NCBI GenBank assembly: GCA_943737045.1
Contig: CALSFV010000080.1
Location: 1-64,000, forward strand
DNA from: Parapristionchus giblindavisi
Lineage: Eukaryota > Nematoda > Chromadorea > Rhabditida > Diplogasteridae
DNA: 64,000 nt
Reading direction: 5' to 3'
Shown here: in pieces, positions 11,589 to 26,500 of the stretch
Layout of the letters: the number at the start of each line of letters is the position of its first letter
Position numbering within the stretch: position 1 is the first letter of the stretch
The notes under the pieces: model-generated
What the model saw: the letters and a program-made list of their open reading frames with translations, nothing else
Told to the model about the DNA's origin: nothing
The model's database searches: none
Translations under genes and position numbers: made by a program

Positions 11589-14500
11589 GTATATTTGCTT
11601 TGACTTTATTTATTATTTTTATTTATCATACATCCAATAAAGATGTGACAACATTTGAAACGAATAATAAATAAGTGAATAGGAGAATCGGGAAAGTGGG
11701 TGATATGAATTTTGGAGGGAGAAGTGGGAAGGGAGTGCGGGTCTTCATATGTAGACTTAATAAGATCAAAGATCAACATGATCTAAGGTTAGGTTGGCAA
11801 GACCTGGCGGGGGAGGAGTCCGCATTGATTCAATATATATCGGATTGAATCGAGTCTACTATGAAGAAGTGCACTAAAGTGGTGTGATGGTAATTCCTAA
11901 TTTAGCAATAAGGTCAGGGCAAGAAATTAATTTAGCTTTAATGATTGTGGTGCTATGTGACAGGGTGGGTGAACCAGTAGCACAATGTAATTTGGTCAAT
12001 AAACGGGCACACCTAACAGAAAAAGATGAACGGAGGTTTTCACGTCTAGTTACAGGAATATGAAATGCAAAACAAGATAATCGACCAAATGTAGGTTTAA
12101 AAACAAAGAAATGGCTAGATGGAAGATCTACTTCACAACGAAGAATCTTTAAAGCATAAATAATATCGATCACTGTTCGTCTATGATAGAGGGTAGAGAG
12201 ATTGAACAAGGTTAATCTATCAAGATAATGGGGGAAGATACCTGTGTGGAAACACCGATAATACAAGAGACGGGTAAATAAATGGGACACGTTCTCTAAT
12301 TTACGAACAAGACCCTTAGAGGAAGGGGACCATACTGGGGATGCATATTCAATAATGGGAAGGATATAACATTTAAAGGCATGAATATAAACATTGGGTC
12401 TAGTAGAGGAGATCGACCGAAATAGAAGATACACTAAAGAGATGGCTTTCTTTGTGATAATGGAAACGTGAGAGGAAAAAGTGAGAAGAGGGTCAAGAAA
12501 GACTCCTAGGTCACGGGTAGATAAAGATGAAGGTAGTGGATGAGAGTGGATACAGTATGGAAGAGAGGGGTTGTTTTTGCCTATATAAAGTACAGTGCAT
12601 TTGTTTTGTGCAACTGTCAACTGCCATTTTTGACAGTATTCTACTATAAGTGAAATACCCTGAGAAAGTTGAGTATGAGAAGCTAATGGTTGTAATGGAC
12701 TAAATGTAGAGTATAGTTTGATGTCATCAGCAAAAATTTTTATATCTATTAAAGGCTTCATGCACTAATTTGATTCACAGTGTTCTCTAGAATTTTAATA
12801 TCGGTCGTTCAACATAATAACGCTCTAAAATACAATGGTGTTTAAAAAATGTATTTGTTTATTTATTTTACAACATCAAGGTGCTTTATCATATACAAAA
12901 TGTTCAATTGCGAATAAATTGTATGGAATAAGAAAATATCAAAATTATAATAAACAAGTGGTGGGGATGTGGGAAGATGAGAGATCGACACCTTCTTTTT
13001 TTCGCTTGTCTGGCTAACAATGATTGGTACCAAATATGCATTTATTGAAATTATGAAATAAAATAAAATTTACTAATTTTAGAACCAATTAGGACGACAA
13101 CAACAACTGTTCCAAATACAACAACCACTACAACAACAACTGTTCCCAAAACGACCACGGTATGTTTACTTTGAACTTGTTCGAACAATTTACAAAATAA
13201 AAGTTCATGAACAAAGCGAGAATTAGGGAAGTGGTATCGCCAAATGATTTTACAACTATTAATAACCACAGTATGGCACGTTTTAAAACTTCAAAACGTA
13301 GTCATTAGCTTTGGCAAGCCACTTTTTACATCTAAAAAATTGTAATTAATTATTGTTAGTACTTTAAATAAATCAAAAAAAAGTTGCAGTCTTCAATGAA
13401 ACCCTGTGTTGGTGGTGGAGTGTGGTCAGAGTGGGTAACTACAGAGGATTGTCCAATGCATTGTGATGAAAAAGGAGCGAATTGCCTAGTTTGTGGCTCA
13501 TGTTTCAATGCAACAAGAGTAAGAACGTGTATATCAGAGAAAACATGCGGATGTACATGCGAGTGAGTTTATTTTAATTATGTTTGTTCAAAGCAGAAAG
13601 CTCATGTGTATCTTCATATTCAAGTTCTAGAAGGATTGAAATTGTGAATATGAAGATACCCCCTGCTTTGACCACCTCTACATCCGTTATGCTAGGATAA
13701 AGTATTATTTTTGTTTAACATGTGTGGGAATGAAGAAAATAAAGCCGTGTAAACATACAGAAAAAACACCAGCTCGTGTTCCCCCTAAATACAAGGCTTT
13801 GTATTTAAGGGGGTACGTAAGCTAGACTTTCTTGTCAGTGCAATATAAATATCTGATAACTGTTTTTTGTTAAAATCAATGAGCCATCATAACAAGTATT
13901 CATCGATAATCCTCACTTGTTGCATATCGCTTGGCATTAGAACGAGAGAGATGTGAGGGATTTACTTGAACATTCTAGCGAACCAAAATCTAAGGATTTA
14001 TATAAAATGTTAAATAATGAGTATAAATTTACTATATTTCAGTGGTGTCGCAAGTGATGTCGGTCCTTGCGGAGTTGACCTATGCACTTTCCCGATGAAA
14101 ACTTGTTGTTCGCCGTATGTAAAATCGCTTGACTACAATACGAAAAAGTTCTTCTGTGGAGCAAGTAGTGCACCGAAGAGTCAAGACCAATGCGGCACCG
14201 AAGCTTATGACTTTCTGGTATACCATAGAAACTATGTTTACATAAACAAAGACATGCACCTTTTCCAGTGCACAAATAAAATAGAACTTTAAAACAAAAT
14301 GATCCCGCGGAACAAATTCTTCATAGTATTGCAATATTTTCGAAACAACCTTGATAAATGAATTTAGAGCTTTTCGAGAGTGGTCATGGCGTGAGAGAGA
14401 GAGAGAAAAATAGTGTGAAAGACATAGAAATATGCCGAGGTGAGAGATCATAGAGAGACGAAAAAGGACAAAAACGCTGCGGTCAGGTCGTGGCCGAGAG

Positions 14501-17500
14501 AGCAGGCAAAAGCAAGAGACGAAGAAGACAAAATCACACAGAGTTTGATATCATACCGTATTTTTAATGGCATTACTAATGTTGGGGATACGCGGTGCAA
14601 TGTTTCTAACAAATGTAACAAATGAACATTTCTGAGCACACATATGAAATGTATGTATATATTTTAAACCAACATTATCCTTCGGGACTAATTCCTCACA
14701 GTAGTGCAATATCTTCGAAAGATTTTTGATAAATGCGTTCGATTTTATTTTATTTTACAACGTAATCAGACATGTTCGAATTTAGCCTGCATGCTGTCCC
14801 AAGGAAGGAGTTTGGTCAGAATGGACTACAATGGGTTCATGCCCCACAAAATGTGGATCAAGTAATAATCTAACCAGAAAAAGAACTTGTGAATCTGCGG
14901 CAGATGGTTGCCCATGCACGTGAGTTGGAAATGATCGTACATTCCGGACTTTTTCTCCGTCTAATGCGGTTATGACTACATTCACGGCAAATTCTCTTAC
15001 AATTAGAGATAGGTTATCCAACAGGGCTACCATAGAGGTAAGTTGGCGTAATCTAACTCTCTCTAAAAGACACTCTCTAGTTTTTTTTCTAATTTTCACA
15101 TCTCACAAGGGAATGCCCTGAGGACTCACTCAGCGATCAGATCCAAATTTTTACTGGTTTTTTACTGAATTTTCACTTCATATAGGGAGGATGTTTGACG
15201 GTATCAGAAATTGCTAAGCTCTTCTTTGAAATTTTAAAATTAATTCAAAAATCGACGAAAAACTGCGTAAACACTTTCAAAACCGATTTTTAGAAATCAA
15301 ATTTGCATATGTGAATTTTTCATTCTAATTATGTTATGGTGTTATTTCTGATAAAAATGTGCACGCTGTAAATTTTATTGTCAATTTATAAAAAAAAATT
15401 AAATTCCAAAGATGAACTTGGCAATTTCTGATAATGCCAAACATGATCCCTATATGAAGTGTTCCTCCAGTAAAAATTTTTACTTGATCGCTGAGTGTGG
15501 TCTCAGGGCATTCCCTTGTTAGATAACGTATAGATCAAAAATGAGAAAGTCTGTCGTCAGTGCAACAAATATTTTCAGAGCACTTCGCAATAATTTACTC
15601 TTTAATTAGAAAGACGAAAACATAAACAACGCAATGTAGCTACTCTCGTACCAAATAAACAAGTGTATGTTATAATAAATATTTTCAGAGGACGTGCAGC
15701 CGACACAGGTCCATGCGGCACTTCTCTCTGTACATTCCCTAACAATACTTGTTCTTCTCCCTATGTGAAATCATTGAATAACAACACGCACGAATTCTTT
15801 TGTGGACTTGCAAGTGTACCACTTAATCCAAAATATAACTGTGACATCACTGTTCAAACAGCAAGTCCATCACCAACAACATCGGCTGCATCAACAACGG
15901 TGTGACCTTTCTGAATTTCCGCTTTAAAATAATAATTCATTGCGTTCCTTTCCATTTAGATTCATGCGTGCTGTCCTACGGGTGGAGTTTGGTCTGAATG
16001 GAATATTATCGGATCATGCCCCACAATTTGTGGATCATATAATAATTTAACCAGAAAAAGAATTTGTGCATCTGCGGTAGATGGGTGCCCCTGCACGTGA
16101 GTTGAAAGCTATCACACATTCCGATCTGTTCTGACAGTATAATGCGCCCTAGCTTGCATGATGCGCTGTAAGCAAACCCTTAAAAGAGTTGTCTCACGAA
16201 TATTTTCGTGAATAAACTGTGAAGATAGAATTGTAGCAAAAGTCATATAAGTCCCCGAATTCTTTTATAATGATTTTGTGCATTGGCATGAATGAATTAT
16301 TTTCAATAGTGCCACTTACTGTATATGTATGAGAGGCTCATTCTAATCGTGGTAGGAACCAATGATTCTTTTCGAGATTCCCCATCTTCAAATACAAGGG
16401 TTTGAAGCACTTTCATATAAGGGGTTGAACCTTCAAGGTTGTGTAACCCTTGGCCGTAAAGGTTTCAAACCCTTGTATTAAAGGATTTGCTTACAGCGAT
16501 GCATGCCAATAGGGTTTTTTCTCAGTGCACTTGTAATTAATTACTAATTACAGAGGACAAGCTGAAGACGTTGGTCCTTGTGGCATTCTACTCTGTACAT
16601 TCCCTAACAAAACTTGTTCTTCTCCCTATGTGAAATCATTGAATAACAACACGAAAGAATTCTTTTGCGGACTTGCAAGTGTACCACTTAATCCAAAATA
16701 TAACTGTGACATCACTGTTCAAACAGCAAGTCCATCTCCAACAACATCGGCTGCATCAACAACGGTGTGACCTTTCTGAATTTCCACTATAAAATAATTA
16801 TCCATTGCGTTCCTTTCCATTTAGATACCTTTATGTTGTCCCACGGATGGAGTTTGGTCTGAATGGTCTACTACCGGAGCATGTCCCACAATTTGTGGAT
16901 CATCTAATAATGCAACCAGAGTAAGAACTTGTGTTTCTGCGGTAGATGGATGTCCATGCAAGTGAGTTCGAAATGATGATACATTGTCTATATTTTCCGT
17001 ATAACATGCGCATAATTAATTCATATTTTCAGAGGACAAGCATCAGACGTTGGTCCTTGTGGCATTCTACTCTGTACATTCCCTAACAAAACTTGTTCTT
17101 CTCCCTATGTGAAATCATTGAATAACAACACGAAAGAATTCTTTTGCGGACTTGCAAGTGTACCATTGAATGTACAATATAACTGTCCTAAAACAACAAC
17201 AACAACAACGACCACAACAACCACCACGGTATCGCTATTCACTATTAGCACATCTGTAGTTCCTGAATCAACCAATCAATTAAATTAGTAATGTAATTAG
17301 ATGTACTATAATTGGGTTAACTTGCACGTTAGGAATAGATTATGAGAGTGATATATTAGTTAATAATGTGCTTTATGGTGTTTCGGCCGCTACGTCGAGA
17401 CACCATAAAGCGTTGCCTGGTGTCGCGGCCATCTTCAGTAGAATCTGAATCAATGAATCTGAATCAATGAATCTGAATCAATGAATCTGAATCAATGAAT

Positions 17501-20500
17501 CTGAATCAATGAATCTGAATCAATGAATCTGAATCAATGAATCTGAATCAATGAATCTGAATCAATGAATCTGAATCAATGAATCTGAATCAATGAATCT
17601 GAATCAATGAATCTGAATCAATGAATCTGAATCAATGAATCTGAATCAATGAATCTGAATCAATGAATCTGAATCAATGAATCTGAATCAATGAATCTGA
17701 ATCAATGAATCTGAATCAATGAATCTGAATCAATGAATCTGAATCAATGAATCTGAATCAATGAATCTGAATCAATGAATCTGAATCAATGAATCTGAAT
17801 CAATGAATCTGAATCAATGAATCTGAATCAATGAATCTGAATCAATGAATCTGAATCAATGAATCTGAATCAATGAATCTGAATCAATGAATCTGAATCA
17901 ATGAATCTGAATCAATGAATCTGAATCAATGAATCTGAATCAATGAATCTGAATCAATGAATCTGAATCAATGAATCTGAATCAATGAATCTGAATCAAT
18001 GAATCTGAATCAATGAATCGGAATCAATGAATCGGAATCAATGAATCTGAATCAATGAATCTGAATCAATGAATCTGAATCAATGAATCTGAATCAATGA
18101 ATCTGAATCAATGAATCTGAATCAATGAATCTGAATCAATGAATCTGAATCAATGAATCTGAATCAATGAATCTGAATCAATGAATTTGAATCAATGAAT
18201 CTGAATCAATGAATCTGAATCAATGAATCTGAATCAATGAATCTGAATCAATGAATCTGAATCAATGAATCTGAATCAATGAATCTGAATCAATGAATCT
18301 GAATCAATGAATCTGAATCAATGAATCTGAATCAATGAATCTGAATCAATGAATCTGAATCAATGAATCTGAATCAATGAATCTGAATCAATGAATCTGA
18401 ATCAATGAATCTGAATCAATGAATCTGAATCAATGAATCTGAATCAATGAATCTGAATCAATGAATCTGAATCAATGAATCTGAATCAATGAATCTGAAT
18501 CAATGAATCTGAATCAATGAATCTGAATCAATGAATCTGAATCAATGAATCGGAATCAATGAATCTGAATCAATGAATCTGAATCAATGAATCTGAATCA
18601 ATGAATCTGAATCAATGAATCTGAATCAATGAATCTGAATCAATGAATCTGAATCAATGAATCGGAATCAATGAATCTGAATCAATGAATCTGAATCAAT
18701 GAATCTGAATCAATGAATCTGAATCAATGAATCTGAATCAATGAATCTGAATCAATGAATCTGAATCAATGAATCTGAATCAATGAATCTGAATCAATGA
18801 ATCTGAATCAATGAATCTGAATCAATGAATCTGAATCAATGAATCTGAATCAATGAATCTGAATCAATGAATCGGAATCAATGAATCTGAATCAATGAAT
18901 CTGAATCAATGAATCTGAATCAATGAATCGGAATCAATGAATCTGAATCAATGAATCTGAATCAATGAATCTGAATCAATGAATCTGAATCAATGAATCT
19001 GAATCAATGAATCTGAATCAATGAATCTGAATCAATGAATCTGAATCAATGAATCTGAATCAATGAATCTGAATCAATGAATCTGAATCAATGAATCGGA
19101 ATCAATGAATCGGAATCAATGAATCTGAATCAATGAATCTGAATCAATGAATCTGAATCAATGAATCTGAATCAATGAATCTGAATCAATGAATCTGAAT
19201 CAATGAATCTGAATCAATGAATCTGAATCAATGAATCTGAATCAATGAATCTGAATCAATGAATTTGAATCAATGAATCTGAATCAATGAATCTGAATCA
19301 ATGAATCTGAATCAATGAATCTGAATCAATGAATCTGAATCAATGAATCTGAATCAATGAATCTGAATCAATGAATCTGAATCAATGAATCTGAATCAAT
19401 GAATCGGAATCAATGAATCGGAATCAATGAATCTGAATCAATGAATCTGAATCAATGAATCTGAATCAATGAATCTGAATCAATGAATCTGAATCAATGA
19501 ATCTGAATCAATGAATCTGAATCAATGAATCTGAATCAATGAATCTGAATCAATGAATCTGAATCAATGAATTTGAATCAATGAATCTGAATCAATGAAT
19601 CTGAATCAATGAATCTGAATCAATGAATCTGAATCAATGAATCGGAATCAATGAATCTGAATCAATGAATCTGAATCAATGAATCTGAATCAATGAATCT
19701 GAATCAATGAATCTGAATCAATGAATCTGAATCAATGAATCTGAATCAATGAATCTGAATCAATGAATCTGAATCAATGAATCTGAATCAATGAATCTGA
19801 ATCAATGAATCTGAATCAATGAATCTGAATCAATGAATCTGAATCAATGAATCTGAATCAATGAATCTGAATCAATGAATCGGAATCAATGAATCTGAAT
19901 CAATGAATCTGAATCAATGAATCTGAATCAATGAATCTGAATCAATGAATCGGAATCAATGAATCTGAATCAATGAATCTGAATCAATGAATCTGAATCA
20001 ATGAATCTGAATCAATGAATCTGAATCAATGAATCTGAATCAATGAATCTGAATCAATGAATCTGAATCAATGAATCTGAATCAATGAATCTGAATCAAT
20101 GAATCTGAATCAATGAATCTGAATCAATGAATCGGAATCAATGAATCGGAATCAATGAATCTGAATCAATGAATCTGAATCAATGAATCTGAATCAATGA
20201 ATCTGAATCAATGAATCTGAATCAATGAATCTGAATCAATGAATCTGAATCAATGAATCTGAATCAATGAATCTGAATCAATGAATCTGAATCAATGAAT
20301 TTGAATCAATGAATCTGAATCAATGAATCTGAATCAATGAATCTGAATCAATGAATCTGAATCAATGAATCGGAATCAATGAATCTGAATCAATGAATCT
20401 GAATCAATGAATCTGAATCAATGAATCTGAATCAATGAATCTGAATCAATGAATCTGAATCAATGAATCTGAATCAATGAATCTGAATCAATGAATCTGA

Positions 20501-23500
20501 ATCAATGAATCTGAATCAATGAATCTGAATCAATGAATCTGAATCAATGAATCTGAATCAATGAATCGGAATCAATGAATCTGAATCAATGAATCTGAAT
20601 CAATGAATCTGAATCAATGAATCGGAATCAATGAATCTGAATCAATGAATCTGAATCAATGAATCTGAATCAATGAATCTGAATCAATGAATCTGAATCA
20701 ATGAATCTGAATCAATGAATCTGAATCAATGAATCTGAATCAATGAATCTGAATCAATGAATCTGAATCAATGAATCTGAATCAATGAATCTGAATCAAT
20801 GAATCTGAATCAATGAATCTGAATCAATGAATCTGAATCAATGAATCTGAATCAATGAATCTGAATCAATGAATCTGAATCAATGAATCTGAATCAATGA
20901 ATCTGAATCAATGAATCTGAATCAATGAATCTGAATCAATGAATCTGAATCAATGAATCTGAATCAATGAATCTGAATCAATGAATCTGAATCAATGAAT
21001 CGGAATCAATGAATCTGAATCAATGAATCTGAATCAATGAATCTGAATCAATGAATCTGAATCAATGAATCTGAATCAATGAATCTGAATCAATGAATCT
21101 GAATCAATGAATCTGAATCAATGAATCGGAATCAATGAATCTGAATCAATGAATCTGAATCAATGAATCTGAATCAATGAATCTGAATCAATGAATCTGA
21201 ATCAATGAATCTGAATCAATGAATCTGAATCAATGAATCTGAATCAATGAATCTGAATCAATGAATCTGAATCAATGAATCTGAATCAATGAATCTGAAT
21301 CAATGAATCTGAATCAATGAATCTGAATCAATGAATCTGAATCAATGAATCTGAATCAATGAATCTGAATCAATGAATCTGAATCAATGAATCGGAATCA
21401 ATGAATCTGAATCAATGAATCTGAATCAATGAATCTGAATCAATGAATCTGAATCAATGAATCGGAATCAATGAATCTGAATCAATGAATCTGAATCAAT
21501 GAATCTGAATCAATGAATCTGGACATTTTTTCCTTAAAAAAATTAAAATTGGAAAATCAGTGTGATCTAAAATGTGCCAGTCACGAGAGAATCGACCTAA
21601 AATGGCTATTTTTCGAGTTAGCATCAGTTTTCGGTACCTCTAGGCATGTCCTACCATCCCCCAAAGTCCCATTGTGCTACTATCATTCTGGGGCTCCCTG
21701 CACCGGGTCGGTAATCCGGGAACCCAACTTTGAACTGAAATATCTCTGTTCAGGTACATTTATATATATATATATATATATATACAGTGGTGGCCAGAAG
21801 GATATCATATTTTGGTTTTTTGAGCGTAACTTTTCTTTTAGATAACCAATCAGCTTGAAATTTTTATATAGTGTGCTCAAACATGTTTCACAATGTATAC
21901 CGAGGCATGGGGCTGGATTTTCAATTTAGACGGATCCCAGACTACAGTATCCCAAAAAGACCGTGACTGCTCATTTTATTGAAGTTACTTCTCCTGTAAT
22001 TTTTAAATGTATTCATGCGTTTTTTTCGTTTTTTCACGAATATATCTTAAAAATCAACTAAACAAATTTATTAACAATATTCAACATGTCAACAATCAAA
22101 ATAATTGATTAAATCACTAACAAAGTGGATTGCTCACGTGGGTGATGTTGGGGCAATAATTTAGGTTCAAAGCTACTATTAAACAGATTAAATTGATAAA
22201 TATTAATTTAGTACTAAGTTTATGTGCTTCTGACTGCTCTAACAACGTGCGGCGAGGAGGAACGTACGATAGCCGTTGCGATCATGATTCCATTGATTCG
22301 CTGCAGAGGACATAGTACGAATCTCTGTGCACCATGGCACTTCTGACTCCGTGATTCTCCTAGGGGACAAGCTTGTGGATATCCTCTCGAGCCCCGACTG
22401 GTCTACGGACGTCAACCCTGTCGTCCGAGCACATGAGATTGAACGTGGACTCGTCCGACCAGACGACCTTTCGCTAGTCTGCGGCTGTCCTTTTGAAATG
22501 AGCCTTTGCGCACTTCAGACGATTCTCTCTGTTCTTAGGATAGATTATGGGCTTCGTACTAACAACTCTACCGTTAATACCAGCGTGTTGGGGTTGTCTA
22601 CGGATGGTGCGAGTCGAAGGAGGAGTGGCACCGTACAGAGAGAGAGAGAGAGAGAGAGAGAGGAAGGTTTGGGGGGGGGGGGGCTCACACTCGTTCTTTG
22701 TTGTTCAAATGGAACTCTGTTCGCTCAGTTTTCTAACATCTCCATTTCGTGTAGTTGCCAGATGTTAGTCTAACTTCTCCTTTTTTCTCTCCCTGTCTGT
22801 TCACGAAAGAGCATGTGGGAGTGAGAGAGCGGATGATGAGCAGTCGCGCGGAGTTGGGGCGCGCGCGTGTAATCTCGATGGCGGAAATCTCGGCTCTAAG
22901 AGCAGGTAGGCCTTCACTTCCAAAAACATAAATGTTCAAAAACATTATAAGAAATATTATAAAGATTAATTAACATTACTGAAACGTTTTTTCCACGTGG
23001 AAAAGCAAAATATGGTTTTTTTCAAATTTTTCGGAACTTGGTGATTTTGTGTTTCAAATAACTGTCATATATGGGTATTTTGAGCTCGTAATGTTTTTTC
23101 GGATGTTTTTGAGTCATTTTAGCTCCTTTGCTGTTTCTTGATACAGGAATAAGCCGAGGTCGCGCACTAAATAAAGGAATAAGCCGAGGTCGCGTCACTA
23201 AAATCAACGCTTTTTTTTTCCATTTCGGAAATCCTCTGAAACTTGGGTCATTTGTAGACACATATGGGTGCAACAAAACGCGCATAGAAGAAAAGTGCAC
23301 TTTTTCCGATTAGGAAAGTTACGTCACTTTTTCATAAAACCAACCGCCCAGCACCGGCGCATGGTCGAAAAATGACGTCATCAACTGATAAATGTTGCGC
23401 AAGATCTCCTCTTTCGATGCTTTTTTTGAAAAAGTGTCTATCATTATTTTGAACGGAGTTATGATCATTTTTCTGACGCACACTCGAGCCAAAAAAACCG

Positions 23501-26500
23501 TACCTGCCAACTTTGACCTACCGCTATTCGAAAATGAGAGCAGATATGCAAATTCGGCCAACGCAGTTCGATAGAGCATCGTTCAAAGTACTTAATCTGA
23601 ATTTTTCAGGGGGTCGAAATTTCTATGTCCGCGGACCCTCCGAAACAGTCGATTTTCTCGCGATTCCTCTCATATAGCGAGTTTTTCTTACATAGCCAAA
23701 AGGTTACGGACTTTTGGTTTTTTCGCCATAACTTTATTCAAACTCAACCGATCGAGTACAGATTTTCAGAGATTATTTTGAGAGTGTTGATAAGTGTCTT
23801 ACACAAAAACCACACCGGTTGAGCCTTTCCGGTGAATTTTATTTCGATTTTATCAAAAGTCACAAAAATGAGATTTTCATTTTCTTCGATTTCTTCGATT
23901 TTTTCCCACTTATTTTGCCACCAATGTGTGTTATATCGTTTTAAAAGCATGACACGGATTCAAGGGAGCAAGAATCTACCGATATTCGAGCTAGAACCCA
24001 TTCGTGGTGGATGTCAGATGGGACTGTCGGAGTCACACTATCACAGCAGTTCCGAGTGTCTGTTTCGACTTTCCTGAAGGTCACCATAACTTCAATCCGA
24101 GTTCAAACAATGAAGAAGCTTAATGTACGACCTCTTAAGACGATCACGACATCTGATCGTCTGATTACCTGCATCTCGGAGGAGAAACTGAGGCTCACTA
24201 CAATGGACATCAAGCGAGCAGCGGAGTTTCGCTAAATTGAGGTCGCTAAAGATTCTGAACTTGACTGAAAAAATGTTTGAGCTGTCCGTGAATTATGTAT
24301 AACATCGTTTTCGTGCGTGGGGTCTGTTCGAACATCGCCATATCAAGAAACAGCTTATCTCCGAAAAGAATCGCAAAGCATGGATCACATTGGCAAAAGA
24401 GCACTTGTATTGGACCCCCTAACAGTAGAATTAGGTCGTATTCTGAGACGAAAGCAAGTTTCTGATAATCGGTGCGGTGAGAATAACCCACCTTAGTCGT
24501 CAGGTCAGCACTAGATTTGATTTGAAGTACCAACTGACCATCATGAAGCATGGAGGAGGATCGTTGATGCTGTGGGGTTGTTTCTCTGAAGATGGGGTAA
24601 GACCCCTGCTCTGGTATTTTGCCACTTAAAGTCTACTTAAACTTTCCCACTTTAAGTAGACTTTAAGTAAACTTAAAGTGAGACGTAAGTCTACTTAAAG
24701 TGGTGTGGTATACTGTAATGCATTTCGTCAAATGTTCTTTCACTTAAAGTTTACTTAAAGTCTACTTAAAGTCTGTGACGTAGTTTAAGTAGACTTTAAG
24801 TGGCAAAATACCAGAGTGGTTCATGTGAAGAGAATTATGAAGAAGGAGATATTAAATGACGCGTAACCTCGGTAATCAGACGATCAGATGTCGTGATCGT
24901 CTTGCGAGGTCGTATATTAACCTTCTTCGTTGTTTGAACTCGGATTGAAGTTTTGGTGACCTTCAGGAAAGTCGAAACAGACACTCGGAACTGCTGTGAC
25001 AGTGTGCCTCCGACAGTCCCATCTGACATCCACGACGAATGGGTTCTAGCTCGGATATAGGTAGATTCTTGTTCCCTTGAATCCGTGTCATGCTTTTAAA
25101 ACGATATAACACACATTGGTGGCAAAATAAGTTTTAAAAAAATCGCAGAAATCGAAGAAAATGAAAATCTCATTTTTGTGTCTTTTGATAAAAGCGAAAT
25201 AAAATTCACCGGAAGGGCTCAACCGGTGTGGTTTTTGTGTAAGACACGTAACAACACTCTCAAAATAATCCCTGAAAACCTTGACTTGATCGGTTGAGTT
25301 TGAAAAAAGCTATGGCGAAAAAACCAAAAGTCCATAACCTTACTGTATATATATATATATATATATAATTTTTTTTTTAGAATTTCTTAGTCATTTTGAT
25401 CTGACCGGTTATAGTTCTGACTCATGATGTGCTAATAGTGTAATCATGTATTACCGCTGATGTTCTTTAACATGAAAATTCAACTCCTAGGATTCTAAGA
25501 AAGATCCTGTGAGTGCTCCGAAAATGTATGGATAGAACACGGTGTCCTAAACTGTACGATCGCTAGTGATATGGTAAATTCTAAAAAAAACCACACCTTA
25601 TTAAAGTGTTCATTTAACTATGTAAATTATAGGCGACTACAACAGTGGCTAGATGTCCCGGTATCTCGTCTACCGGAGTTGAGGCAACAAAGGGATCTCT
25701 CGATTCTGCATCTCATGGAGAGCAAATCGAGATTACTTGCAAGAAAGGTATTTTGTTCGGGTACAGTAATATCACTCTCATCGAAAAAAATTTGATCTTA
25801 GAAAAAAAAATTCTGAAATAGACCGAACAATAAATGAAAAATGCGATATGAAATAAATGTAAACGATGTCATCTATGATATCAATCTTGTATTTATTTAC
25901 TATGAAAATGGACAGAATTATTGTTTGGAGCACATCAGGGGTGTGAAAAATTTCCCTATCCTTCACGAAATTTCCAAATTTATCGGAGCATGTACATCGG
26001 AGTACGTATTTTCCGATAAAAAAATTGAGGAAAACGTGTCCAGAAACACTTAAAAAATGAAAGATTGTAAAGAAATAGTTTTGGAAATTTTTTTGCATAT
26101 TTTATGAAAGCAAAATACAAAGATGATTTTAACCACATGTGGGTGGTATTGCCGTTAGTGACCGTTTTGGAACCCGATGCACAAACAGCGTTCCTCCAAC
26201 ATAAGGAGCTTTCTCTTTTCACTCTAACTTTTTTGGGGAGTAAGACAAAAATGCAAGCGACAAAAGCGAAAACTTCGGTGACAGATATTCAATCATGGTC
26301 TAGTTGGACTTTTTGAGCACCTTATTGTTAGCAATTACGTCAATATTTAGTCTTTGATCTATGGACCCCTCTGGACAACTCTGGCTATCGCGAGTGTCAG
26401 TTGCACTTATTTTTCTTGTGCTTTTGTCGTTGCAGTTTTGTCATACTCCTCTTTTTTGCTACATCATGCCCGCTCTCGAAACGATGTTTAAGAAGAAACG

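Noticed and set aside
12835..13017. 60-aa frame in gene 2 intron 6
   Set aside because: The same intronic sequence in gene 3 does not preserve the frame, and no splice junction fits.
17441..21520. CRISPR-like or coding repeat
   Set aside because: No spacers, unit only 14 bp, stops in all + frames; it is a eukaryotic minisatellite.
22327..22773. 148-aa + strand open frame
   Set aside because: Antisense of the Tc1 transposase remnant, running into a GA tract and a G run.
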